In this document: in pieces, positions 1-11,557 of the stretch | Numbering within the stretch: the stretch's first letter is position 1 | Layout: the number at the start of each line of letters is the position of its first letter | From: Verticillium longisporum | Lineage: Eukaryota > Ascomycota > Sordariomycetes > Glomerellales > Plectosphaerellaceae | Length of the DNA: 64,000 nt | Direction of reading: 5' to 3' | Assembly: GCA_019188255.1 (NCBI GenBank) | Contig: JAETXT010000005.1 | Span: 4,774,001 to 4,838,000, forward strand | Notes under the pieces: generated by a model | Databases searched by the model: none | What the model was told of the DNA's origin: nothing | What the model saw: the letters and a program-made list of their open reading frames with translations, nothing else | Made by a program: the position numbers and the translations under genes

Positions 1-1902
1 GTTCGACACAGGGTTGATCCCACTGCCCACGCCCAAGTCCTGTTGAAGCAGGGGGCTCACGTATCCTTTGTCTGTAGCGAGGTTGTGTATGGCCGGCACC
101 TCCGCCCTCGTGCCGTTTCTTGTCCCTAACATAGCCTGGGATAGGCGGCCTTCGTTATTGGGAACATCACACGCTGCTCGTTCTGCTGAAAGACATGTCG
201 CCGCGGCTTTTGCAATGGTCCAGGGTGTTCTTGGACCAATATTCGGAAAATTTGCGGTAGAGCCTTGTGTTTGATTGTCTTCGTCATCCCAGGAGCTAAG
301 CGTAAGCATGCTATACTTCCCTTCACCGCTGAATGTGCGAGTCCTCGCTGTGTTAACCTGTGTATATCGGAGGGGAATATGGCATGCGCTGTGGTTATTG
401 GTGATCGTGCGTGAATTTTGTTCCTTGGCCGGGTTTTCGTCTTCAAAGGCGGGATCAGGTCCGGAAACGACTGGCACAGAAGCCCTCGAATTCATGTTAA
501 GCTCGACCAGATTCGACTCCAAGTTCTTACCACCATCAATGATAATAGCGGCACCAGAACAACCCTGGGGCGGAGTACCTGAGGCATTCGGGAGTGTGCT
601 GTCCACAGCTTGCTGGAGCCTTTCGTGGTCCTCGAGATCCATCTCGTATTCGTCCGCAAGGAGGGAACTTTCAGGGGTCCGCAGGTTAATGTGGCTTGCA
701 CCAGGCCTATCCCTCGTATTCTTTTGTGGCAGAACCAGCATCGGTGAGTAGCGCGAACATTCTGTTTGGTTCGGCGATTTGTTGTCGCTTGAATCTTTGT
801 GAGGAATGTACAAATCGAGGCACAAATTGTTGATGAGGTCGAGGACCGTCTGCTCGCTCAGGAAAGCCACTTCATCTTTGGCAGGCGAGATGTTGAGGTC
901 GTAGATTCCTGCCGTACATTTTATATCTACGTATAGGAACAGATCCTTTGTCGTGCAGTTGCTCGCCGTTTGGAAGAAATTGTTGATGATCTTGACTAAC
1001 TTTTTAAAAATGCCCCTATCTCTACCCATTGGTCGGGAGTCGACAGAGACGTAGGCACCTTTGCCAGCTATCTTTGCATGATCTGCATCAGGTTTCGGCA
1101 GAAGTGCTCGAATAGTAATGCTATTGGGGCCGGACTCGTCATTTTCTCCCTTATTGGGAGGCGTGGTTGTTGACGCTGTCGAGCCCAGTAGCTCTGTCGA
1201 GATGGTCCTCTCAACGTACTGACTGGCCAGGCTTACGCCAAACATCTGGAGTGCAGCTTCCCGCGGATTGGGCTTCTCGCGGGGCGCATACGACCACACA
1301 GACTTCCCGTCACCAAGGACCTTGAATGTTAGTTTTGTCTCTGGTCTCGCCAGGGCGTAAGCCTGCAGCAGGGTCTTGATGCTGGCGATCGACTTTGGGG
1401 CTTCTTTGAAGAACACCTTTCGACGGACAGGAAAATCGCTGTATAAATTGTTCAACTCGACCGTAGTGCCCACGGGGGCCGAAACAGTTTTGGGTGCTAC
1501 GGAGTCGCCCGAAGAGGAGCCCAATATAAAGGAGTTTGCGACCTTATCCTGTGCTGTTCTGGTGGTGATGATGACTTCGGAGACGCAGGCTGCGCTCGAC
1601 AATGCGTTTCCTCGAAAGCCCAAAGTCTGGCCACCTTTGAATCGCAGTTCCTCGAAAGTCCGGAGCTTGCTTGTATGGCCAGGGCGGCCCACACACTTAA
1701 TATCTTCTGGTGCTATCCCGTGGCCATTGTCACGGACTTGAATTCTACCGAGGGTATTGGCAGATATGAGCACTTCGACCGCAGTGGCCCCTGCATCAAG
1801 TGCGTTATCAAGTAGTTCTTTGACAGCGGAAGAGGGAGAAACCAGAACGAGCGTGGCACATAGTTGACGGGTGGCGGCGTCGGGGAGCCGGGTAATAGAC
1901 AT
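1..1902 (-). CDS. MLH2: MutL-family mismatch repair ATPase, Mlh2/PMS1-like (3' end outside window)
   Basis: N-terminal 634 residues of a GHKL ATPase of the MutL family, which dimerises with Mlh1 in nuclear mismatch repair. Visible motifs: motif I VKELLDNALDAGA with the Mg/ATP residues E29 and N33, motif II VRDNGHGI (D58), motif III LGFRGNAL at 94-101, and the TTVELNNLYSDFPVRR segment that begins the transducer domain. The stretch after motif III (SEVIITTRTA) resembles human PMS1 and yeast Mlh2 more than Mlh1, Pms1(yeast) or Mlh3, so Mlh2 is my best assignment. No intron is needed and the frame stays open to the edge. The start is the first ATG, 22 codons before the domain. The usual motif III glutamate is Asn here. 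The C-terminal dimerisation domain is not in the window. Confidence 0.75.
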   Translation of the reverse strand, partial: MSITRLPDAATRQLCATLVLVSPSSAVKELLDNALDAGATAVEVLISANTLGRIQVRDNGHGIAPEDIKCVGRPGHTSKLRTFEELRFKGGQTLGFRGNALSSAACVSEVIITTRTAQDKVANSFILGSSSGDSVAPKTVSAPVGTTVELNNLYSDFPVRRKVFFKEAPKSIASIKTLLQAYALARPETKLTFKVLGDGKSVWSYAPREKPNPREAALQMFGVSLASQYVERTISTELLGSTASTTTPPNKGENDESGPNSITIRALLPKPDADHAKIAGKGAYVSVDSRPMGRDRGIFKKLVKIINNFFQTASNCTTKDLFLYVDIKCTAGIYDLNISPAKDEVAFLSEQTVLDLINNLCLDLYIPHKDSSDNKSPNQTECSRYSPMLVLPQKNTRDRPGASHINLRTPESSLLADEYEMDLEDHERLQQAVDSTLPNASGTPPQGCSGAAIIIDGGKNLESNLVELNMNSRASVPVVSGPDPAFEDENPAKEQNSRTITNNHSACHIPLRYTQVNTARTRTFSGEGKYSMLTLSSWDDEDNQTQGSTANFPNIGPRTPWTIAKAAATCLSAERAACDVPNNEGRLSQAMLGTRNGTRAEVPAIHNLATDKGYVSPLLQQDLGVGSGINPVSN

Positions 1903-2472
1903 GGTGGGCGTGCCGGCGGCGCACGGCCGGCGGTAGTGATACGACTCGGACTGGCTTCTAAATGAACATAGGACTTTGACAAGACTAACACAACATCACG
2001 TTGGTGGTGTTGTGCGTGGGATGAGGCAGCAAGATTATTTTTGCAAGGCATGGTAATGACAACCGAGGCAAAGGTGCCTAATTCATGTACCGATGGGACC
2101 TGGAAGGAAAGAGTTCCCACGAAGCTTCTCTTTCCCAAACACGCTCTGAACACATGTGAGAATGGACCTAGGGTGCACCTACCCGCTCCATGTGCCGGAC
2201 TCGAAGCCAAGTGCTACCTACCCTGGCGGCTTTTCACAGCTGACGCCATCTGCAGTTGACTCAGTACCCCGCGGCACACCAAACTCCAACAAGTCTTTGA
2301 GCTACTGCCCCGCGTCGATGCACAACACTCAATCATCGGACAGGACCCTCCACACCAATACCACTTACCAACCAAGCTCTCGATTATCTCAACCTGAGCG
2401 CTTCCCAGCTGCATCACTCGTCTCTCTACCAGTACCACCGCCACCGTCGCCTCCCCCCCCCACCACAACGCC
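1903..2472. promoter_or_regulatory. Divergent intergenic region between MLH2-like gene and RIB4
   Basis: About 570 bp shared by two outward-facing genes, so it should hold both promoters. The RIB4-proximal 80 bp is very pyrimidine-rich, including a C run at about 2452-2460, as is common in front of fungal start codons. I see no convincing TATA box or other gene. Confidence 0.4.
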
Positions 2473-3240
2473 ATGTCGATCAAGGGCCCGCCCCCCCGGA
2501 GCACGAGGGCAGCGCGCTGCGCATCGGCATCGTCCACGCCCGCTGGAACGCCTCGATCATTGAGCCCCTCGTGAAGGGCGCCAAGGACAAGCTCCTCGGC
2601 TGCGGCGTCAAGGAGTCCAACATTGTCATCCAGTCTGTGCCCGGGTCCTGGGAGCTCCCCATCGCCGTGCAAAGGTGCGTGTCCTCTTTCTGCTGCTGCT
2701 GCTTCGCTCTTGTTCTCGTTCCCTCCACCCCGCTTCTCCCGGCGATGCCGCGCGCAATCGGCCTCCTACCTCTCCCGAACCGTTCCTCTCTCCATCGAAG
2801 AGGAAGCAAGCAAGCAGGCAGGCTGACAAGCAGCCACCAGACTTTTCGCCGCCTCCCAAGTCCAGTCCTCGACCTCGGGCGCCGGCTCGGCCGGCGACCT
2901 CCTCGCCTCCTCGACCACGGACCTGACCTCCCTCTCGGCCTCGGCCGCCGGCGCCTCAGGCGGGCCCTTTGACGCCATCATCGCCATTGGCGTGCTCATC
3001 AAGGGCGAGACGATGCACTTTGAGTACATTGCCGACGCCGCCGTCCACGGCCTCATGCGCGTACAGCTCGACACGGGCGTCCCCGTCATCCTCGGCATCC
3101 TCACCGTTCTCAACGACGAGCAGGCCAAGGCCCGCGCCGGCCTGACGCCGGGCGGCCACAACCATGGCGACGACTGGGGCCTCGCGGCTGTCGAGCTGGG
3201 CGTCAAGCGCAAGGCATGGGCCTCGGGCAAGATTGAGTAG
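2473..3240 (+). CDS. RIB4: 6,7-dimethyl-8-ribityllumazine synthase, frame broken near the start
   Basis: Penultimate enzyme of riboflavin synthesis, condensing 5-amino-6-ribitylaminouracil with 3,4-dihydroxybutanone 4-phosphate in the cytosol. Exon 1 encodes [11 protein letters not shown] and [13 protein letters not shown]. An intron at 2675-2840 (AG|GTGCGT...CCACCAG) separates it from exon 2, which carries [10 protein letters not shown], the fungal-type linker, [20 protein letters not shown] and the catalytic-site GGHNHG loop. Length fits the family. The only plausible ATG (MSIKGPPP) is one base out of frame with the rest: the C run at 2491-2497 appears one C short, and adding one C joins ATG to [10 protein letters not shown]. 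No other in-frame ATG lies close upstream. A sequence error is the simplest reading. Confidence 0.9.
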
Positions 3241-3824
3241 ACTACACATCGTACACGAGGATGAAGGGCTGGTTGTGGTTGGAAAGAGGTGTGCGTGTTG
3301 GAACATAACCCGGACGAGCCGTTGCTCCCAGGCGGTCAACAACAACAACGACCATGATGTGAGGGATAAATCTTGACACCAGTTCAAAAGGATACTGCGA
3401 AAGAAGAATTAAAAAAAACCATGCAAGAACGCTCGAACCCGCAATATGCATCGAATTGGTGGTATCTGAACATTAGGTGAATTACTGCGTTGAAGATGCG
3501 TCTATCTATCATGACCAAATTCTTTCCCAACGACATCTCACTTCTTCGGTTTTTGTCTTCACCAGCGTCCGTCACCAGCCCAGGAGAGATCCAACAGCTC
3601 CAATCAGCCGTCAATTCCCTATCCAATAAATCCCGATACACGTACAGGTCCTGTGGGAGCAGGTGGCGGCTGCAACAATCCAAGATTGCCCTCCTCATGA
3701 GATATTCTTTGGCCGCTTCTTGCTCGCTGACACTCTTTCGCCTCCAAAGTAAACAGAACACCCGCAAAATAAACAACCCGCTCCGCTATTGATATAGTAC
3801 GCCGACACACCCGAGAGGAGATCC
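3241..3824. other. Convergent intergenic region
   Basis: Lies between the stop codons of RIB4 and the next gene on the opposite strand, so it holds two 3' UTRs. It is more AT-rich than its surroundings (for example around 3400-3480 and 3690-3790). No gene is supported. Confidence 0.4.
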
Positions 3825-6800
3825 TCACGAGATGAAGGCGCCGAGTTCGCTGCCAATCGACTTCTTAGACCGCCACATGGAGCGCTTCTTCTCACGCTTG
3901 GCCTTCATGGCCTCCCACCCCTCGTCGTCATCATCGTCATCCTCCACCTTGCGGAGCGTGCTCGTCTTCGGCAGCGGCGGCGAGGGCGTCTTGCCCTGCA
4001 GCGCCTTCATCGTGGTCTGATCCCATCCGCTGATGGCGCCGGACATGGTCGACGTGCGGGCGGGGTTCGATTGGAAGTCGTAGACGGAGCCCTGACTTTG
4101 GCCGTGAGCAGGAACTTGCGGGGCATGAGAGACGGGCCTGTAGCGGCCGGGTAAGCCGATGTTGCTGCGCTCCGAGGGGGCGATCGAGGGAGCATACCCT
4201 GCGCCTTGCGCGTGGATCGACGGCGCATAGCCGCCGGCGCCAGGCTGAATCCACGAGTCGGAGCTGGGCTGCACCATGCTCATTGTTCGCATGCGGGGTC
4301 GAGCCCCATTTGAGGTGGTTCCATCATCATCGGTGACATGCCGTCGCCCACAAAGGACTGGCGAGAGCCGCCCATTTCCGAAGGTGTAGGCATGTGGCTC
4401 ATGGGGCGGCCGCCGTTCGGTTGGTTGCCGGCCATCATCTGCATGAACTGCATCTGCATCTGCATGAATTGCTGCATCTGCTGGGTCATGTGGACCTGGG
4501 CCTGCTCGCCAACTGAGATTTGCTGAGGCATCTGAGGCATGCCATACATCATCTGAGGGGGGATACCTGCTAGAGGGTCAAACCCGCCTCCAGGGAATCC
4601 GTTCTGCTGGCCTCCGGCGAAGTGGTGCGCATCCACGTGGGGGCTACCACGTCGCATAGCACGGGAACGCTCTTCGCTGGCAATCACGCCAACAAGTCCT
4701 CCTGGCGGCAGAGCTCCGGGCGATTGGGGCGCCGGCGCGCCTCCCGAGAAGTTCATCGACTCGCGAGGTGGTCCGTTGACAAGACCGGCACCCACAAACG
4801 GGTCCTGGGGGAGTTTCCTGGCAAAGGCGGGCAGATGACCTCCCTTGCGAGCGGCAGAAGGATCGCCCATGCTGGAGCCTGGCCTGCCTTGATGGGGCAT
4901 TTGCACCATGGACGCACGAATATCCGGATTCGATGCCATATGACTCATGCGGTTAGGAGCCCTGGCTTTGCTGGGGAACCCGTGGGCAGCGAGGATGGCC
5001 AGCGGAACCTCCTCATCCTCATCCTCATCGCCGTCAGAGGTCCCAGGGGTGTGTCCTGGTGGCGGAGCGAGGCTGCCCAGGTTTGGCGTACTCAGCGAGG
5101 TGCTGATGTTGGGGCGCGTAGGCAGGGGGTTAGCGGCTTCACCTGTGACCTTCATCATCTGTTGCCGGTAGACAGTCATGTGAGCCTCTTGCTTCCTGCG
5201 TTGCTTCGCTGCCTGTTTCGCCTTCTCGATATCGTCATCGTCATCCTCGTAATTATCCTCGTCGTCGTCCTGCTGTTCCACCGGCGACTTACTGACAGGA
5301 CCTCCGCTGTTCTGTCGTTCCTTGTCTTGCCTATACCTTTCGAATTGAGCGGGCGTCATGACCTTATTGCGTGGGGGCTGGGGGCTCGAGAGACGTAGCG
5401 GCTGGCGACACGTGAAGAGTGTGCCAGGCTTCCCTCGAACATGTTGTCTTCACCCGCCTTCTTCTCTGGCGCAGCAGTGTTCCTCCAGCTCGAGGTGCTT
5501 TCGGGTTGTCTGTAGTTTCTCGCCGGCTGCGACGACGGCGCAGCAAGGTTGGGACCGGTGTCAAGGAAGCGGCTGGCGGCCATTGAGTCCTTGAGCAGGT
5601 TGGCATCCTCATCCTCGACGATATCCGACGGCCTCTTTGTCGGCGCGTAGCTGTGAGGAGAATCATGGCGAGGTACTGGCGGCGGCACTTGGTCGAAGAG
5701 GGGAGAGCCCTGATTAGAGTTGGCGTTAAGGAGGTTGTCGTTTGAGTGTTGGCTGCTCCAAGAGTAAGGCGAAGCCTCGACCTTGGCCGTCTTGTCAATC
5801 TGAATGGGAGCCGGCACCAAATGGCTGGCACGGCTCTGGTTCTGTGAATGATGGTTGCCGCTCTGAGCGATCTTGTGGGCATCGTCTTGTGACATGGCTC
5901 GTAGGGTCATGGCGCTGTTTCGTTTGAATTTGTTATCGAACATCTGCCCAAAGTCGCTGCCCATGTCAAGAGAAAAATCTTGGTCTTCGTGTATTTTGGG
6001 AGGGGTTGCTGTGCTGGAAGTGGATGAAGTTAATCCCCGGGGGCGGCCGCTCAGTCCATCGTGCTCATGGTTTGGTGGAACGGGCAGCGGGTGATCATCA
6101 ACGGAAGGGACGGGGGGCAGATTCTTCTTCTGACCGCCGAACGAGAACGTCCGGCCTGCTCGATCGAGAAAGCCTCGTGAGCCGGACTTGGGAAGAGCTG
6201 GGCCAGCCATGTCGCCTTGTGAGTTTTTAGCTGCACCTTTCCATTCTTCGTGATGGCCTTGGTGAGCGAAGTCGGCTGAAGAGGGTGCAGTAGAAATGTT
6301 GCTATGGCGCGACGATGCGTCCGTCGAAGCTGTTTTGGTCGTATTGGATGACCCACTGCCCCTTAAGCTGAGTCAGTCTAAAAAAGCCAGGCAATAAGAA
6401 GATCCCTGTCAGGATGGCGGACAGGGGGTGGGATACGATCTGGCCGAGACACACATGCCGTCAAGGGTTTATTCGGTGTAGTCAGATCTGGCCAGGGAGG
6501 ACAGACGTCTCTGGACAAGGAATGGAATGCATGACGCAGTGGGTATTGGAAGAGGACAAAAAAGAAAGCCAGCAACATACCGGTTCGATGGTTTGAGGTC
6601 AGCAAACATATTGTCCTCGACGGAGCTCTGCGACAAGTTTGGCTTCTGATAAACCGTGCTAGTCGTCGCCCGGCCCATGCCCATCCTCACACCACCGTCA
6701 AACGACTTGCCCGCTGACACGTCTGTTCTTTCGAGTACTCGGAATGACGATGGTTCGTTGGAGGCCACTTCGACATTCTGGAAAACGTCTTCGGCGGCGG

Positions 6801-6840
6801 TGGACTTCCGCCTACCGAAACCGACTGAGAATCTAGGCAT
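3825..6840 (-). CDS. Large disordered conserved fungal protein, two apparent frameshifts
   Basis: About 930 residues, function not recognised. Exon 1 is 6840-6581 and encodes MPRFSVGFGRRKS onward. The intron at 6580-6362 (GTATGT...CTGAC...AAG) is followed by one long exon. The protein is almost entirely low complexity: Ser/Pro/Asn-rich first half, an acidic stretch (DDDEDNYEDDDDD) followed by a basic helix, a Met/Gln-rich block with about 20 MQ/QM pairs, and a conserved-looking basic C-terminus ending near WEAMKAKREKKRSMWRSKK. Two frame breaks lie in G/C runs: 5373-5377 (before VMTPAQFERYR) and 4294-4297 (before MRTMSMVQ). One added base at each restores a continuous frame (…PPRNKVMTPAQ…, …GLDPRMRTMSM…). 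The composition suggests a scaffold or cortical protein, but that is inference. Confidence 0.7.
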
Positions 6841-9650
6841 AAAGAATGATGATGTTCCACGTCAATCCTACACGGATCAGTCGGAAACAAGAATTGTGTG
6901 GTCGAGCTGCAAAGTCGCGTGGCGAGGTGACAGATGCTCTCGAGGAATGAATATCGAGCACGGGCTACTTTGTTGGAAGAGCGACGAGCTCTCGAGAGTG
7001 GGTTTCGAGGTTGACTCAACGCTCCTGTTGTTTGCCGGAGGAATCGAGAGAAGGCCAAGCGGCACTACGCGGAAAAGGAGCCCAAAGGTTAGCTCTTGTC
7101 TGACAGGCACAGAGATGGCGGCGATGGATGACCAGGCTGGAAGAGCTGTGACACTGCGAGAAGCAACTGGGGTGTGGGCCGGCTGTATTTGACGGGTCGG
7201 AGCGATGTCGTGGCTGGCACGATCCAGCCCAACGGATGAGACTCGTGGAACCTCCCACAAGCACATGCGGGATTGATTCGAGATGGGGCAGAGCAAGGCG
7301 GACCACACGGGGAGGGGAGATAGGGCAGGAGGGTGGTGTTTGGACGAGAGAAGCGTCATGACAAGAAGGAAACACAGCCGCCAACGTACATTACGAAGTG
7401 GTAAGTATTAAAGGATATACGAGAAGAGCGATATCAGAACCGAGCAGACTTCATTAGGTACTGCTATCGTGTTTGTACAGGCACTGCGTTCGGACAGTGA
7501 TCGGTCGGTCGGTCGGTAGGTCAGGGCGGCCACACAAGCAACGTGTGAAGCTGATGTGTGATGGGTGGTCTTGACGAGTGGACGAAGCCGAGACAAGACG
7601 AGCCAGGCGGGACGAATCGAAGAAGGAGCGAGCGTGTGCGCGGCGACGAGGCCGAGTAGGGGTTCAGAGCGAGCGAATGAGTCGGGTGTTGCGGTTGTTG
7701 GCAGACACGGCCCGAGGGACGCAAAATGTATGCAGCGGTCCAATGATGGCTGGAAACCAAAGAGCGAAACGAGAGGCTGGTGGTTCTCTTTTTTTTTTTC
7801 TTGTTGGAAAAGATGGGAGGTAGGCTGAGGATCACTCGAGGAGGAATAGGGAGGAGGAGCAGGGGCAGCAGCAGCAGCAAGCAACAGGCAGGTGGGCGCG
7901 GTGGCGGCGAAGGCCCCTGTAACAGACCGAACGTGTGATAGGCAGGCAGAGCTGGCTGGTAAGTAGGTACCTTCGTACCTCCAACGATACTTATGGACGG
8001 ACAGTACGGTAGAGGTACGAATAGGTAGGTAGCCCCAGCAAAGAATACCTAGCTATGGCATTCCAACGTGCCTGCTTCGTGTTCAGCGTGTGGGCAGTTG
8101 GCTTGTCCTTCCCACCTTCCACCTCCCCATCTCGCATCCCCACCCACCCCAGCACCCTCCTCTTATTATTAGATACCTAGGTGGGGAGACCGGTCGATAG
8201 TCCACCGGCCACCAGACTCCAGGTCCCAGCCAAGAAGCGCGCAAAAAGCCAAGTACAGCGTAAATCAGTGGGCAGGAGTCCCAAGCCGGTTAATGCCTGG
8301 TTGGCCGCTCCTGTTCTTCCCTGTCGAACCCGAGCCACCTCGCATCAAGAGCCCACACCTGCTCGGCGCGCGATGCCACAGCACCCTGTCGGGCTGGACA
8401 CAGCGCCTAGACTGAACCTAACCCTCCTGGCCTTGGTCTTGGCCCTGACCCCAACCCCTGGCCCCTTGGTGCTTGTACTGACCTTTCCCCTACCCTTGGG
8501 CATCAAGACCCAAACCGCCGCCGGGCCAGCCCAGTATTTCTCCTCGCATCTGCAAACATGGCCGGTCATCCCCTCTGCTTGCGAAAAGTAGGGGGGGGGA
8601 GGTATTTCCGGTCCGTTCACCAGCCGGTCCGCCAGCTACGCGGCCACGAGCCAAAGACGCCGCCCTGCGTGTCTCGAATGGCATGATATGATGGATTGCT
8701 GCACGGAAGTTGGTGGGCTGTCTGTTTGTCTGTCGTCACGCCTTGTCGGTGGCGTGTCTTTGACCGACGCCTCGGGCATGAAAGGCGGCCCACGCGCGGG
8801 ATGAGTTGGCAAGCAGTAGCACTCGGATCACGTCCAGTCTTTGACGCCATTCCGACAATCCTGGGCAGCCAGTCCTGTTTGTTCTGCGGGGCCCACCCGC
8901 AACTCGTTTTGGCGCCTTTTTGCTCTCTCTCTCCAAATCTCATATCCACCATCGTCGCCCGTACTCGACGTCGCACTGCACTGCCCGCCGCACCGCATCT
9001 GACGTGGTACCGGCTTCGGAGGAATGTCGCCCTGTTCACGTCCCACTTCGGACGCACCGATTGTGCTCGCCCCCCCCCCTCCCCACTCCTTTCAAAGTGG
9101 ACTATCGTGCAATGAGGACTGTGCTGTGTAGTGCGGGTTCATTCTGTTCACCATCATTCATGACATAGCCATGCCTGCCTTCGTGTCCACTGCTGATGCG
9201 CTGGTCCAGGTGGCAGCGTTTTCGGAAAGCTTTCGAGGCAGAGGACGGAGTACCGAATCAACGGACGCACACAGTTCTGAGCCATGACGTGGCGTCCGAG
9301 GTATTTGGTTTGTCCGTTGGAGATGGTCATACTGGAGCAGACGGCGCTTCCTCTCAGCAACGCCGTCTGTGGCACATGTTCCGCCGCCACGGGGGAGAGA
9401 GAGGGGGGAGACACATTCGGGGTGACTTACTAGTCGCTATTGGCAATGCACTTAATGCTAATCTGGCACGACGGAGATTAGACCTCGCTCAAAACTGAAT
9501 ATTGCCAGTGAGCCATGGCCCTTTCGTGCATTCTCCTCCTTTGCGGATAGATGCCGGGGCTCAGGCTCGATTGCCATGCTTTCGTCAGCAGCTACTTGGT
9601 CTGGCCTGGCTCGCGATGCATCCGGGTGTATTGGATGCCGCGCCATGTCG
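6841..9650. other. Gene-poor region upstream of the disordered-protein gene
   Basis: Starts with the promoter and leader of the minus-strand gene. It contains pyrimidine tracts, a TTTTTTTTTT run near 7789, short palindromic TACCT/AGGTA clusters at 7961-7980 and 8014-8032, and a TACCTAGGT at about 8173. Open frames here lack codon bias and recognisable domains. I see nothing that supports a gene. Confidence 0.4.
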
Positions 9651-10860
9651 CCTCGTGCACGTCTCCTGACACGGATGCGAGTAAGTCATCTGCGCAAAGA
9701 CCGCCATCACAGGCTGAGACGCGTGCAATGGGTTCACCAGATCCTCAGGGGAAAGCGTAACGCGCACAGAGCGCGAAACGCTTGCTGAACGCCATAAGCG
9801 TCCGCCTTCATCATTGGCTCCTCTCTTTCTTCCACGATGCCGCGGCCGCGCTTTGCGGTGCGGACGGGCGGGAAGCGGGAGAACATGGACACTCGACGAG
9901 GTCGTCCGTGACCTTTCACGGAAGCAACGTAGGTGCCGTCGATCGCACCCAGCGCGCAGCGTCCGGGGCTGCCTGCGGTGAAACAATGTTGTTGCCGCAA
10001 GTCGCCGCAGACGAGACATGTTTTTCACAAAGTACAAAGACACCCTGGTGGTTGAAAAACCTTCTTGTCACTCACCGACCCTTCCTTTCTGCTACGGCTG
10101 CTACTGCGACGGTAGTATCGCTTGTCGAGATGTCGGCATCGCTGCTACGGTTGCTACCCTTGTAGACATGGATTATGGGTCTATAGACGGGTGATGTCAG
10201 GATCGAGCATCGTGTAGAGCGGAATGCTGGGGCGATTGGCATTCCGGTTGTCCCCAATATAGTGGGTGATGGCATACTCGTCAGCCCTGGCAGCAGACGG
10301 GCAATCACTACAGATCACGCACCTCGATGACAATGGATGACATCAAGACCATCGTCTGTATCAGGGCGGTGCAGCAATCCATCAACAGTGCATGTGCCGT
10401 CTGAAGCATGCTATTCAATAGTTCGAATCGGTGTTGCAATGTCGCATCCTGGCTCCGGCCGTCGCTCTTCGAGGAAAGGTCGCCGTTTCCTTTTCACTCA
10501 GTCGATCGAAGGTGGCAGCCCGACCAGCTCGATCGTACCTCTCGCTAAGCGGTTATGGGTTAGTGCAAGCGCCATCTCTTGACGAAAGTCCCCTGGATCC
10601 TGTGGAAGCTTGAACAGTGGTTCCGGCGGACGGCGCGAGAGCGGGCGCGTGTTGGGTTAGGGGGCTCTTTGCTAAGCCTCGAGTTGTCTCCACCTGCATT
10701 GAGACCACAGTCACTTACGTTCCCAGGGGGCTGATCAGGCGTATTGGTTGGTGATCAGGGACGCATGCGCTCGCATTCAATTGAGCGATGACTGTTCAAT
10801 GTGGATGCTTACCATGCTGGGCCCTTCATCCCCACGGCCGCTGCAGGGAACTATGGTGGA
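9651..10860 (-). other. Possible decayed coding sequence
   Basis: Minus-strand segments look protein-like but are broken by stops and frame changes. From about 10650 downward one frame reads PPEPLFKLPQDPGDFRQEMA and then LARGTIELVGLPPSID. Further down another frame reads LQHRFELLNSMLQTAHALL and ALIQTMVLMSSIVIEVRDL. Near 9950 there is LGAIDGTYVAS, which superficially recalls the first Asp motif of Harbinger-type DDE transposases. GTAAGC and GTAAGT donor-like sites occur near 10810 and 10720. I cannot name a family or propose an intact gene model. Confidence 0.25.
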
Positions 10861-11557
10861 CTTACTGGGAAAGAAGAGCAGCTAAAGGCTTGGAAGTCTC
10901 GTATCTGCTGTTTTTTCTTTTTCGTGTTTTTTTGTTTTTTTTTCGGTGTCAGTGACCCGTGAGACTGAAAGAATCCACCCTCACATCCACACGTCCCCCG
11001 AGACGCAGAATGGTGACTACAAAATGCCCACATTTTGCGCTCTGCAGGGGGGGCAGGCAAGCGGCGCAGGCGGATCTGCCGGAAGGATGGCACCATTAGA
11101 CCAAAGCCGAATCTGCCAGTTGATCCTGCCTACCATGCTCCGGGTAATGTCCAGTCATTTCTGGAAATCCAGCCTCGCTGGGATGTCAAGGATCGATTGA
11201 TCGTGCTATTCAACTTGCTGGGCCTCGTCGTGGGTTGAGCTGCGTGGCTGATTAGAGGGGCACTTTGTATTATTGCTCTGGATTGCGTCGAGATTGCTTT
11301 GGTTTGGAGGAGGCGCCTGTTGCTATTGTCTCTGGCCACGCCCGTCGCCAGGACAAAAGCCGCCGTGGGCCAGGCAACAATGCATGTGGCTGCTCGGCGG
11401 ATTCAGTCCCTCTGTTCCAGTCCGGACAAGCAAATAAACTCCGCTCCGTTCATCCCCAGGTCCGAAGAGCCAGGTGGGCGATCAGAGAAATTATGCGAGA
11501 GTGACGGCGGGCTGAAAGGGTGGCTGGGTCAGTCGGCGTCTGGCGGCTCGGTCATGA

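Noticed and set aside
9734..10000. Harbinger-type DDE transposase
   Set aside because: Only LGAIDGTYVAS resembles the family; the second Asp and the Glu motifs, terminal repeats and a target-site duplication were not found.
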